Assembly: GCF_030693625.1 (NCBI RefSeq)
Contig: NZ_JAUYAF010000073.1
Span: 20,923-84,922, forward strand
From: Phenylobacterium sp.
GTDB lineage: Bacteria > Pseudomonadota > Alphaproteobacteria > Caulobacterales > Caulobacteraceae
Reading direction: 5' to 3'
Length of the DNA: 64,000 nucleotides
Shown: in pieces, positions 54,773 to 63,101 of the stretch
Layout: each line of letters opens with the position of its first letter
How positions within the stretch are numbered: the stretch's first letter is position 1
Position numbers and translations under genes: made by a program
Notes under the pieces: generated by a model
What the model was told of the DNA's origin: nothing
What the model saw: the letters and a program-made list of their open reading frames with translations, nothing else
The model's database searches: none

Positions 54773-55938
54773 TCGAGCGGCGTGCGGCCGACGATGCGCA
54801 GGCCGTAGCCGCCCGAGCCCGGCAGCACGGTGGCCGAATTGGACAGCAGCGTCATGTCGCGCACGCCGAGATCCAGCAGGATCTGGGCGCCGACCCCGTA
54901 GTCGCGCAGCACATTGGCCCCGTGGTCGGTCCCCGGCTCCGCGCCGTACCGTTCCGACAGCCAGGCTGGATTGGAGTCGCGGATGAATACCGCCACCCCG
55001 GCGCCGTCATAGTCGGCGATGGCCTGCAGGGCGCGCGGCACATAGTCCCGGCGCGCCTCGGTGTGGCCCAGCATGTCGGCGGCGAAGTCGACGCGGTGCA
55101 TGCGCACCAGGGTCGGCTTGTCGGGATCGATCTTGCCCCTGGTCAGGACCACGTGCTCGGTGCCGTCCAGGATATTGCGGTAGATCACCATCCGGAAGCG
55201 GCCGCCGAAGGCCGAGTCGAAGGGCGTTTCCAGCACCCGCTCCACCTGGCGTTCGGTGCGGCGGCGATAGGCGATCAGGTCGGCGATGGTGCCGATCTTC
55301 AGGCCGTGCAGCTGGGCGAAGCCCACCAGGTCGGGCAGACGCGCCATGGACCCGTCGTCCTTCATGATCTCGCAGATCACGCCCGCGGGGTTCAGGCCCG
55401 CCATGCGGGAGATGTCGACCGCCGCCTCGGTGTGGCCGGCGCGGACCAGCACGCCGCCGTCGCGGGCCACCAGGGGGAAGACGTGGCCGGGCGAGACGAT
55501 GTCGTCCATGCCCTTCGTAGGGTCGATGGCCACGGCCACGGTGTGGGCGCGGTCATGGGCCGAGATGCCGGTGGTCACGCCTTCTGCGGCCTCAATTGAG
55601 ACGGTGAAGGCGGTGCCCATGCCCTCGCGGTTCTCCGCGGCCATGGGGGGCAGGCGCAGCTGGCGGGCGCGATCGCTGGTGATCGACAGGCAGATCAGGC
55701 CGCGCGCGTGCTTGGCCATGAAGTTGATCTGGTCTGGCGTCGCGAACTGGGCCGGGATGATGACATCCCCCTCGTTCTCGCGGTCCTCGGCGTCCACGAG
55801 GATGTAGGGGCGGCCGTTGCGGGCGTCCTCAATGATGTCCTCGATCGGCGAGATCGCGGATTCGTGGGCCTCTTCATTGCCTCCGCCCCCGCCGTCGGAG
55901 GTGGAGGAACCGGTCTGGACGAGATAGGGGCGCTTCAT
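54769..55938 (-). CDS. ribB: 3,4-dihydroxy-2-butanone 4-phosphate synthase with degenerate RibA-like C-terminus
   Basis: 389 residues. The N-terminal RibB domain (about 30-235) has the acidic DAEDRENEGD loop, HDRAHTV and AGHTEAAVD, all intact, so it should convert ribulose 5-phosphate to the four-carbon precursor of riboflavin. The C-terminal domain is GTP-cyclohydrolase-II-like in layout, but the zinc cysteines are missing: the region reads VRMHRVDFAADMLGH. It is probably inactive as RibA. It overlaps the FMN reductase gene by four bases. Confidence 0.9.
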   Translation of the reverse strand: MKRPYLVQTGSSTSDGGGGGNEEAHESAISPIEDIIEDARNGRPYILVDAEDRENEGDVIIPAQFATPDQINFMAKHARGLICLSITSDRARQLRLPPMAAENREGMGTAFTVSIEAAEGVTTGISAHDRAHTVAVAIDPTKGMDDIVSPGHVFPLVARDGGVLVRAGHTEAAVDISRMAGLNPAGVICEIMKDDGSMARLPDLVGFAQLHGLKIGTIADLIAYRRRTERQVERVLETPFDSAFGGRFRMVIYRNILDGTEHVVLTRGKIDPDKPTLVRMHRVDFAADMLGHTEARRDYVPRALQAIADYDGAGVAVFIRDSNPAWLSERYGAEPGTDHGANVLRDYGVGAQILLDLGVRDMTLLSNSATVLPGSGGYGLRIVGRTPLD

Positions 55939-56516
55939 CGGGCGGCTTTCAGCAGGGCGAATTCCAGGACCTGTTCTCCCACCGTGGCGAGCTGCCAGGC
56001 GTCCTTGGGGTCCACGCAGGCCCCTTCGGCGTCGAAGGAACCGGAATTGGCGTTCAGGGCCGCGCCGAACGGAGTCGGCCAGCCCCTCAGGGCATGTATG
56101 ATCGATCGCAGCGTGGTCAATGTCGTGCCTGCGGCCTGCCAGCCCTCGGCGGTGATGACGCAGCCCACGGCGCGGCCTGTGAAGTAAGGCCGGGCGTCAT
56201 CGCGCAGACCCTCCAGGGTGTCCAGGGCGTTCTTCACCACCCCGGAGATCGAGCCGTGATAGCCGGGGCTGGCGACGATGACGCCATCGGCGTCGCGCAC
56301 GGCGTCAATGAGCACCTGTTGCTCAGGCGTGGGACCGCCCGGCTGGGGGTTGTAGATCGGCAGGCTGGCCAGGAACTCCCCGCCCAGCAGGCGCGTCTCG
56401 CCCCCGCCCGCCTCGACCGCCGCCAGCGCCACCTTGAGCGCCTTCTCGGTGGAGGAGTTGGAGCGGATGGTGCCGCCGATCCCGACGATCAGCGGCTTTC
56501 GCGCCAGAGAACCCAT
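55935..56516 (-). CDS. NADPH-dependent FMN reductase family protein
   Basis: 193 residues, flavodoxin-like fold. GIGGTIRSNSSTEKAL is the phosphate-binding loop and SPGYHGSISGVVKNALD the isoalloxazine-side motif, typical of the MsuE/SsuE and azobenzene-reductase group. It supplies reduced flavin to monooxygenases or reduces quinones. It starts two bases after the acyl-CoA ligase stop and overlaps ribB, so ligase, reductase and ribB form one operon. Confidence 0.9.
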   Translation of the reverse strand: MGSLARKPLIVGIGGTIRSNSSTEKALKVALAAVEAGGGETRLLGGEFLASLPIYNPQPGGPTPEQQVLIDAVRDADGVIVASPGYHGSISGVVKNALDTLEGLRDDARPYFTGRAVGCVITAEGWQAAGTTLTTLRSIIHALRGWPTPFGAALNANSGSFDAEGACVDPKDAWQLATVGEQVLEFALLKAAR

Positions 56517-56518
56517 GC

Positions 56519-58258
56519 CTACTCCTCAAACACCTTCTTGAGCTCAGTCTTCAGGATCTTGCCGTTGGCGTTCCGGGGCAGGGTTTCGGGCCAGAACACG
56601 ACCTTCACCGGGACCTTGAACCCCGCCAGCCGTTCGCGCACCCAGTCCCGCAGTTCGGCTTCGGTCGCCGTTCCACCAGGTTTCAGATGCACGATGGCCG
56701 CCGGTTCCTCACCGAGCGTCTTGTGCGGAACGCCGACCAGGGCGGCGTCCATGACGTCGGAATGGTCATACAAAACATTTTCGACTTCGACACAGTAGAT
56801 GTTTTCGCCGCCGCGGATGAGCATGTCCTTGGCGCGGTCGATGATGAAGAGGAAGCCCTCCTCGTCGATGCGCGCCAGGTCGCCGGTTCGCAGCCAGCCG
56901 CCCGCGAAGGTTTCGGCCGTGGCGTCGGGCTTGTTCCAGTACAGCTTCACCACCTGAGGGCCCTTGACCCACAGTTCGCCCACCGCGCCGTCGGGCAGGA
57001 GGGTGACGCCGTCGGCAGGGTCGCGGATCTGCATCTCGCCCACCGGGGCGGCGGGCCCGGCCGAGTCGGGGCGGAACGAATAGTCCTTGCCCAGGTGGCT
57101 GGTGAAGGTGGCGGTGGTTTCTGTCATGCCCCAGCCGTTGCCGGGCTGGGAGGCCGGGAACACCTCGACGATCTTGCGCACCAGCTCGGGCGCCGAGGGG
57201 GCGCCGCCGTAGGAGACGGCTGTCAGGGACGACAGGTCGTACTTCGACCGCGCCGGGTGCTCGATGAGCTGCCAGGCGATGGTGGGAACCCCGCCGGTGG
57301 AGCCGACCTTCTCGGCCTCGATCAGCTTCATGGCCGCCTCCGGCTCCCAGCGGCGCATCATCACGATCTTGCCACCGGCGTTCATGCTGGGGCTGAGATT
57401 GGCCGACAGGCCGGTGGCGTGGAACATCGGCACCACCAGCAGAGTGCAGCGCTGGGGCAGCTTGTGGGGGTCGCTTTCCGGCAGGGGTTGGCCGGCCCGC
57501 AGGAAGTTACGCGCGGCAGAGATTCCGCTGGCCATGATGTTGGACGTCATGTTGCGGTGGGTGCCGAGCGCGCCCTTCGGCTTTCCCGTGGTGCCGGAGG
57601 TGTAGAGGATGGTGGCGTCGTCCTCCGGGTCGATGGCCACCTCCGGCAGAGGCATGTCGGCCAGCCGGCTCCAGTCATTGGGCTTGCCGATCACGTCCTC
57701 CAGCCGGCTGACCCGGGGGTCGCCGCGGGCTGCGGACAGGCGCGAGACATAGACCCGCTCCAGGGCTGGAAGGTTGGGCAGGTGGTCGATCAGGCGCTCC
57801 AGCCGCTCGTCATCGACAAAGGCCACCTTGGTCCCGGAATCGGCCAGGCCGTATTCGAGCTCGGCCCCGGTCCACCAGGCGTTCAGCGGGGTGACGATGG
57901 CGCCCAGCAGGACGCCCGCCCAGAAGGTGACGGGCCATTCGGGCAGGTTGCGCATGATGACCGCCACCCTGTCGCCCTTCTTGACGCCGTCGGCGGCCAG
58001 ACGGTGGGCGAGCGTGATCGTCGCCCGCGTATAGGCTTCGTAGGTCACCCGCTCGTCGTCGTTGATCAGGAACTCCCGCTCGCCGAAGGCCCGACCGTTC
58101 AGGAAGACGTCGCGCAAGGTCGGCGGGGCGTTCTTCCAGGTGCGGGTGGCGACACCCCGGATGACCTTCTCCTCCATCTCGAACCGTTGGCCGGGCGCCG
58201 TCAGCTGGGCGTGGGCGTCACGGATGCTCATCACGGGCCAGGCGGGGGCGTCGGTCAT
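56519..58258 (-). CDS. Acyl-CoA synthetase (AMP-forming)
   Basis: 579 residues from ATG 58258 (MTDAPAWPVMS). ANL-superfamily motifs: P-loop YTSGTTGKPKGALG, NGWGMTETTA, GGWLRTGDLARID and the C-terminal lysine in NANGKILKTEL. It activates a fatty or other carboxylic acid as CoA thioester. The hydrophobic-substrate type cannot be narrowed. It heads the operon with FMN reductase and ribB; an acyl-CoA dehydrogenase lies 121 bp upstream on the same strand. Confidence 0.93.
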   Translation of the reverse strand: MTDAPAWPVMSIRDAHAQLTAPGQRFEMEEKVIRGVATRTWKNAPPTLRDVFLNGRAFGEREFLINDDERVTYEAYTRATITLAHRLAADGVKKGDRVAVIMRNLPEWPVTFWAGVLLGAIVTPLNAWWTGAELEYGLADSGTKVAFVDDERLERLIDHLPNLPALERVYVSRLSAARGDPRVSRLEDVIGKPNDWSRLADMPLPEVAIDPEDDATILYTSGTTGKPKGALGTHRNMTSNIMASGISAARNFLRAGQPLPESDPHKLPQRCTLLVVPMFHATGLSANLSPSMNAGGKIVMMRRWEPEAAMKLIEAEKVGSTGGVPTIAWQLIEHPARSKYDLSSLTAVSYGGAPSAPELVRKIVEVFPASQPGNGWGMTETTATFTSHLGKDYSFRPDSAGPAAPVGEMQIRDPADGVTLLPDGAVGELWVKGPQVVKLYWNKPDATAETFAGGWLRTGDLARIDEEGFLFIIDRAKDMLIRGGENIYCVEVENVLYDHSDVMDAALVGVPHKTLGEEPAAIVHLKPGGTATEAELRDWVRERLAGFKVPVKVVFWPETLPRNANGKILKTELKKVFEE

Positions 58259-58311
58259 GGAAATCCTCGGGTCTTGGAAATGGGAGGTTGTGAAATGTCT
58301 GGATATGCGAA

Positions 58312-58370
58312 GGGCGGCTCCCGCAAAGGAGCCGCCCCCACATTGTCGCGCCTTTCCGCAGCGGGAAAGG
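58312..58370. terminator. Two tandem hairpins between acyl-CoA dehydrogenase and ligase genes
   Basis: GGGCGGCTCC (58312-58321) / GGAGCCGCCC (58328-58337) and CCTTTCC (58351-58357) / GGAAAGG (58364-58370). They lie 9-68 bp past the dehydrogenase stop on the minus strand. They could terminate or attenuate transcription so that the ligase gene is read at a lower level. Confidence 0.65.
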
Positions 58371-58379
58371 GTCTGGTGA

Positions 58380-59714
58380 CTAGGCCTTTTCGGTTTCCCG
58401 GGCGCCGCGCAGGGCCTCATAGCCCTTCTTCAGATCGGCCAGTTCGTCGGCGTACTTTTCCTGGGCTTCCTCACGGAGGCGCGGAATATGGTACTTCGGG
58501 AACAGGTCGTTGTCGGCGCTGTAGTCCTTCAGGACCTGCTTGGCCAAGGTCACCTTGTGAACCTCGGTGGGGCCATCGGCGATGCCCATGACCAGCGAGC
58601 TGGTGACCATGTGCATGAAGGGCATCTCGTTGGAGACGCCGAGCGCGCCGTGCAGGTGGGCGGCCTTGGTGGCGATGTCGTTATAGACCTTGGGCATCAT
58701 GACCTTGATGGCCGCGATGTCCTTGCGCACCAGATTGTAGTCCTTGTGCTTGTCGATCAGCCAGGCGGTGCGCAGCACCAGCAGGCGGAAGCTTTCCAGC
58801 GCGATCCAGCAGTCGGCGATGTCGGCCTGGACCATCTGCAGGTCGGCCAGCTTGCCGTCGCGGGTGTTCCGCGAGGCGGCGCGTTGGCACATCAGGTCAA
58901 GCGCGTGCTTGCAGGAACCCACCGTGCGCATGGCGTGGTGGACCCGGCCGCCGCCCAGGCGAACCTGGGCGATGACAAAGGCCGCGCCGCGCTCGCCAAG
59001 CAGGGCGTCATAGGGGACGCGCACGTTGTTGTAGCGGACATAGCCCTCGGTCCCGCCGCCGATCTCGCCGCCGCCGCCGACCGCCACGTTGCGGATGATC
59101 TCCACGCCAGGGGTGTCGGTGGGCACGAGGAAGATCGAGGTGCGGCGATAGGGGTCCTTCGCGTCCGGGTCGGTGACCGCGTACAGCACCAGGACCTTGG
59201 AATAGCGGGCGTTGGTGGAGAACCACTTCTCGCCGTTGATCACCCACTCATTGCCGTCCAGGACCGCGCGGGTCTTGAAGGTCAGGGGGTCGGAACCGCC
59301 GGTGGGCTCGGACATCGAGAAGGCCGAGCGAATCTCACCGTTCAGGAGCGGCCAGAGATACTGCTCCTTCTGCTTGTCTGTGCCGTAGTGGGCGATGATC
59401 TCGGCGTTGCCGGTGTCGGGCGCCTGACAGCCGAAGACGGTGGGGGCCAGGCCGTTGCGGCCGAGCTTCTCGTTCATCAGGCCCAGCTTCAGCTGGCCAA
59501 AGCCCTGGCCGCCCAGTTCGGGACCGAGGTGGCAGGCCCACAGGCCCTGATCCTTCACCTTCTGCTGCAGGGGCTTGATGAACTTCTCGCGGCCGAGCGG
59601 GCCATGGACGGCCATGCCCAGATGGCTCAGAGGCTCGACCTCCTCGCGCATAAAGTCTTCAATCCAGTCCAGCTTCTTCTGGAACTCCGGGTCAGTTTCA
59701 AAATCCCAAGCCAT
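58380..59714 (-). CDS. Acyl-CoA dehydrogenase family flavoprotein
   Basis: 444 residues. Middle beta domain with AFSMSEPTGGSDPLTFKT and NGEKWFSTNA, and C-terminal helical domain with LGGGRVHHAMRTVGSCKHAL and HLHGALGVSNEMPFMH. It oxidises an acyl-CoA with FAD. The sequence belongs to the long ACAD group often paired with acyl-CoA ligases in lipid or terpenoid breakdown. It is the first gene of the ligase/ribB transcription unit or terminates before it. Confidence 0.93.
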   Translation of the reverse strand: MAWDFETDPEFQKKLDWIEDFMREEVEPLSHLGMAVHGPLGREKFIKPLQQKVKDQGLWACHLGPELGGQGFGQLKLGLMNEKLGRNGLAPTVFGCQAPDTGNAEIIAHYGTDKQKEQYLWPLLNGEIRSAFSMSEPTGGSDPLTFKTRAVLDGNEWVINGEKWFSTNARYSKVLVLYAVTDPDAKDPYRRTSIFLVPTDTPGVEIIRNVAVGGGGEIGGGTEGYVRYNNVRVPYDALLGERGAAFVIAQVRLGGGRVHHAMRTVGSCKHALDLMCQRAASRNTRDGKLADLQMVQADIADCWIALESFRLLVLRTAWLIDKHKDYNLVRKDIAAIKVMMPKVYNDIATKAAHLHGALGVSNEMPFMHMVTSSLVMGIADGPTEVHKVTLAKQVLKDYSADNDLFPKYHIPRLREEAQEKYADELADLKKGYEALRGARETEKA

Positions 59715-60067
59715 CTATGGCCTCCCATGGCGCCGCCAAGTGCGGGCAGTTTTTCCTAAATCCGGTATGGCGTAGAGCGACGCCAGACCAAAAATCCGCG
59801 ACACGACAGGCCCTTAGGCCGTCGGTCTGGTCGGCATTATCAAACGACTGTTCGGCTTACGCAACGTCGCCTTTGCGTCAAACCCACGAAATTCTTGTGC
59901 CGCCCCTACCGTCCTTCCTGGCTGACGCGGCGAAAGCTGCAGGCCGTGGAGGCCCGGCGCGGTGAGCCGAACCGCCGCCGGCGCCGCGACACGCCCGCAG
60001 CGCCGCTTGATATCGGCCCCGCGCATCCGGCACGGTGGGGGATCACTGACTCACAGGGACGCAGCGT
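59715..60067. other. Divergent intergenic region with nested dyad
   Basis: 353 bp between the acyl-CoA dehydrogenase and serine hydrolase starts with no supported gene. CCAGACC (59783-59789) pairs with GGTCTGG (59824-59830), enclosing GGCC-CTTA-GGCC (59809-59820) flanked by CGAC/GTCG. It could be an operator array or a folded leader. Confidence 0.5.
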
Positions 60068-61282
60068 ATGACCCGGCCTGAAAAACTCGGCTTCTCCAGC
60101 GAACGCCTCGGCAAGCTCGACCGCTTCCTGGCGAGCCGCTACGTCGAGCCGGGCAAGATCCCCTGCGCCCAGGTGCAGATCAGCCGGCGTGGCGAACTGG
60201 TCCACGAGACCCTGCTGGGCCAGGCCGATCGCGAGCGGGGCAAGGCGGTGGCGACCGACACCCTGTTCCGCATCTATTCGATGACCAAGCCGATCACGAG
60301 CCTGGCCTTCATGATGCTGGTGGAGGAAGGCTTGGTGGCCCTGGACGATCCGGTGAGCCGCTTCATCCCGGAGTGGAAGAACCTGGGAGTCTTCAACGCC
60401 GGCGTCGGTCCGTTCATGACCACGCCGCCGGCTCGGCCGATGCAGATGGTCGACCTGCTGCGCCACACCTCGGGCCTGACCTACGGCTTTCAGAATCGTG
60501 GCAATGTGGACGCCGCCTACCGCAAGCTGAAGATCGCCGACAGCTATGGCCCCGACATGGACGCCTTCGTCGCCGAACTCGCCAAGCTGCCCCTGGAGTT
60601 CTCGCCGGGCGAGGCCTGGAACTACTCGATCTCCACCGACGTCCTGGGGGTGCTGGTGGAGCGCATTTCCGGAATGCCGTTCCAGACCTTCCTGCAGACC
60701 CGCATCTTCGATCCGCTGAAGATGTCCGACACCGGCTTCCAGGTGCGCGACGACCAACGGCCCCGCTTCGCCGCCTGCTACAACGCCACAGCCACCGGCG
60801 GCCTGACCCTGCAGGACGACCCGGAAACGAGCCCGTACCTGAATACCCCCAGCTTCCATTCCGGCGGCGGCGGCCTGGTCTCGACGGCCAAGGACTACAT
60901 GGCCTTCTGCCGGATGCTGGGGAATGGCGGGGTGCTGGACGGCCAGCGGCTGATCGCGCCCAAGACCCTGAAGCTGATGGCGTCCAACCACCTGCCGGGC
61001 GGCCAGGACCTGACCGACCTGTCGCGCTCGCTGTTCTCAGAAGCCACCAACGCCGGGGTCGGATTCGGCCTGGGGTTCGCCGTGACCTTCGATCCGGTGA
61101 AAGCCATGCTGACCTCCAGCCCCGGCGAGTACTACTGGGGCGGCGCGGCCTCCACGGCCTTCTGGGTCGATCCCGTGGAGGACATCCAGGTGGTCTTCAT
61201 GACCCAGGTCCTGCCGTCCTCCAGCTATCCTATCCGGCGGGAGCTTCGGACTTTGGTCTATTCGGCCCTGGTTGAGCCGTAG
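60068..61282 (+). CDS. Serine hydrolase of the beta-lactamase/EstB family
   Basis: 404 residues. Class C-like motif SxxK is S71-M-T-K74 and the YxN-like motif is NYSIS at about 192-196. WGGAASTAFWVDP near the end replaces KTG. No signal peptide, so cytoplasmic. These enzymes act as esterases, transesterases or peptidases, rarely on beta-lactams. The gene overlaps the convergent MATE gene by 53 bases. Confidence 0.9.
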   Translation: MTRPEKLGFSSERLGKLDRFLASRYVEPGKIPCAQVQISRRGELVHETLLGQADRERGKAVATDTLFRIYSMTKPITSLAFMMLVEEGLVALDDPVSRFIPEWKNLGVFNAGVGPFMTTPPARPMQMVDLLRHTSGLTYGFQNRGNVDAAYRKLKIADSYGPDMDAFVAELAKLPLEFSPGEAWNYSISTDVLGVLVERISGMPFQTFLQTRIFDPLKMSDTGFQVRDDQRPRFAACYNATATGGLTLQDDPETSPYLNTPSFHSGGGGLVSTAKDYMAFCRMLGNGGVLDGQRLIAPKTLKLMASNHLPGGQDLTDLSRSLFSEATNAGVGFGLGFAVTFDPVKAMLTSSPGEYYWGGAASTAFWVDPVEDIQVVFMTQVLPSSSYPIRRELRTLVYSALVEP

Positions 61283-62852
61283 GGTCGGGCTGACCGGCTT
61301 CGGCCACGGCCTCGGCGGCCTCACTCTCCTCCAGGCCGCCCGGCAGGCTCATGCCGGTGTCGGGCGCGTCTCCGTGCGGGGTGAACTTCATCAGGCGCGC
61401 GTTGCGCCAGGGGCCCCAACGATACCAGGACGCGGCAAGGATGCAGGAGGTGATGCTGCCCAGCGGGAAGCTCCACCAGATGGCGTCGGCGCCGATCACG
61501 GGCATCAGCAGGTTGGCGAAGGGCACGCGCACGATCCACATCGAGATGATCATGGCGAACAGGGGCGGCCAGACCGACCCCGTGGCCCGCACGATCCCCG
61601 ACAGGACGAAGGACACGCCGAAGGGGATGAAGCCCCAAAGGGCGAACATGTTGATCCGCATGGCGATGTCGTGGGAGGGACTGCCCACCGGCAGGAACAG
61701 GTGCAGGATGGTGGGCTCGACCAGATAGATCACCACCACCGGCACGGCGCTGAGCAGGGCGGCGTAGAGCGAGCCGATGCCGGCGATCTTGTCGACCCGG
61801 TCCATACGGCCCGCCCCGACGTTCTGGGCGGCCATGGAAGAGACCGCCGCCCCCAGGGCCATGGCCGGCATCTGAACATAGGTCCAGAGCTGGGTCGCCG
61901 CCCCATAGGCCGCGGCCGTGCTGGAGCCATAGGTGTTGACCATGCTGATCATCAGCACCGCCGAGCCCGAGATCACCAGCATCTGGAAGGCCATGGGCAT
62001 GCCCTTGACCACGATGGTCTTGAGGATCTCCCACTCGGGCTTCAGCAGCTTCCACTCGTCGCGGCGAAGCACCAGCACCGAGTTGGAGCGGTAGAGATAG
62101 ACCAGGATGATGCCCAGCGTGATGGTCTGGCTGGTGAGGGTCGCCATGGCCGAACCGGCGATCCCCATGCGCGGGGCCGGGCCGAAGCCGGTGATCAGGA
62201 TGGGGTTGAGGATGACGTCCATCCCCACCGCGAGCAGCGAGAAATAGAAGGGCGTGCGGCTATCGCCCGCCCCGCGCTGCGCCATCATGACGAAGGAGAA
62301 GAAGTACATGAACGGCATGGCCAGAAAGATCACCCGCAAATAGGTGATCGCGTCCTGGACGGCGTCCGCCGGTGTGCCCATGGCGTGCAGGATGGCCGGG
62401 GTGAAGACGTAGCCGCTCACCCCCACCCCGATCGACAGCACGAGGAAGAAGGTGACGGCGGTGCCGATCACCCGCTTGACCATCGGCAGGTCGCCGGCGC
62501 CGACCGACTGGCCAATCAGCAGGTTGGCCGACATGCTGACCCCGAAGGCCGCCCCCAGCATCAGGAAGAAAATGATGTTGGCGTTGGAGGTGGCGGTCAG
62601 GGCCGCCTCCCCCAGGACGTGGCTGACCCAGATGGCGTTGGCCGTGCCGTTCAGGGACTGCAGGATATTGGAGCCCATCACCGGCAGGGCGAAGGCGATC
62701 AGGGTCGGGCCGATGGGACCGGTGGTCAGATCCTTGCCGCCGAAACGACCACCCGGGCCGCCAGGGCCGCGGGGCCCGCCGGGCGGAAAACCGGGCCGGG
62801 GCCCTGCGGGGGCCGCAACCGGCCCGTCGTCTGAACTCGAAACCACGGCCAT
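61230..62852 (-). CDS. MATE family efflux transporter
   Basis: 540 residues from ATG 62852; ATG 62882 (10 more residues) has a better-placed GGGGA and may be the true start. A Gly/Pro-rich N-terminal tail (about 1-40) is followed by about 12 helices with the MATE-typical PVMGSNILQSLNGTANAIWV and a C-terminal acidic/Pro-rich tail. Sodium- or proton-driven export of cationic or drug-like compounds is the family role. The tail is longer than usual and overlaps the hydrolase 3' end by 53 bases. Confidence 0.88.
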   Translation of the reverse strand: MAVVSSSDDGPVAAPAGPRPGFPPGGPRGPGGPGGRFGGKDLTTGPIGPTLIAFALPVMGSNILQSLNGTANAIWVSHVLGEAALTATSNANIIFFLMLGAAFGVSMSANLLIGQSVGAGDLPMVKRVIGTAVTFFLVLSIGVGVSGYVFTPAILHAMGTPADAVQDAITYLRVIFLAMPFMYFFSFVMMAQRGAGDSRTPFYFSLLAVGMDVILNPILITGFGPAPRMGIAGSAMATLTSQTITLGIILVYLYRSNSVLVLRRDEWKLLKPEWEILKTIVVKGMPMAFQMLVISGSAVLMISMVNTYGSSTAAAYGAATQLWTYVQMPAMALGAAVSSMAAQNVGAGRMDRVDKIAGIGSLYAALLSAVPVVVIYLVEPTILHLFLPVGSPSHDIAMRINMFALWGFIPFGVSFVLSGIVRATGSVWPPLFAMIISMWIVRVPFANLLMPVIGADAIWWSFPLGSITSCILAASWYRWGPWRNARLMKFTPHGDAPDTGMSLPGGLEESEAAEAVAEAGQPDPTAQPGPNRPKSEAPAG

Positions 62853-62889
62853 CCCCAAGGCGCGACACGCGCCGCCCGCCATCGACTGG

Positions 62890-62931
62890 TCCCCGAAAAT
62901 GCGGAGGCGCGGCGTGATCCCCGAAAATGCG
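62890..62931. repeat. Direct repeat upstream of the MATE gene
   Basis: TCCCCGAAAATGCG occurs at 62890-62903 and again at 62918-62931, 28 bp apart, directly before the MATE start on the minus strand. It could be a tandem operator or a small duplication. Confidence 0.6.
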
Positions 62932-63101
62932 AGGGAGCGAGTTGGGAGACTGTAGGCGCCCCGTCTCACCGCCTCAAGCGCGGCCCTTGCGAAAAAGCGT
63001 CACGGCGCGCCGCGAATTGAGCCCGACGCGATCTCCTGCTAGAGGCAATCCTTGCGGGAATTGACGTGGCAAGACCGCCGCCATCGCTTACGAAAGACTC
63101 C

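Noticed and set aside
54769-56520. FMN riboswitch ahead of ribB
   Set aside because: ribB is translationally coupled to the upstream gene, leaving no leader; I see no RFN-like conserved stems.
56687-58591. Very long plus-strand open frame opposite the acyl-CoA ligase
   Set aside because: Composition typical of antisense frames in GC-rich DNA; no motifs, no ribosome site.
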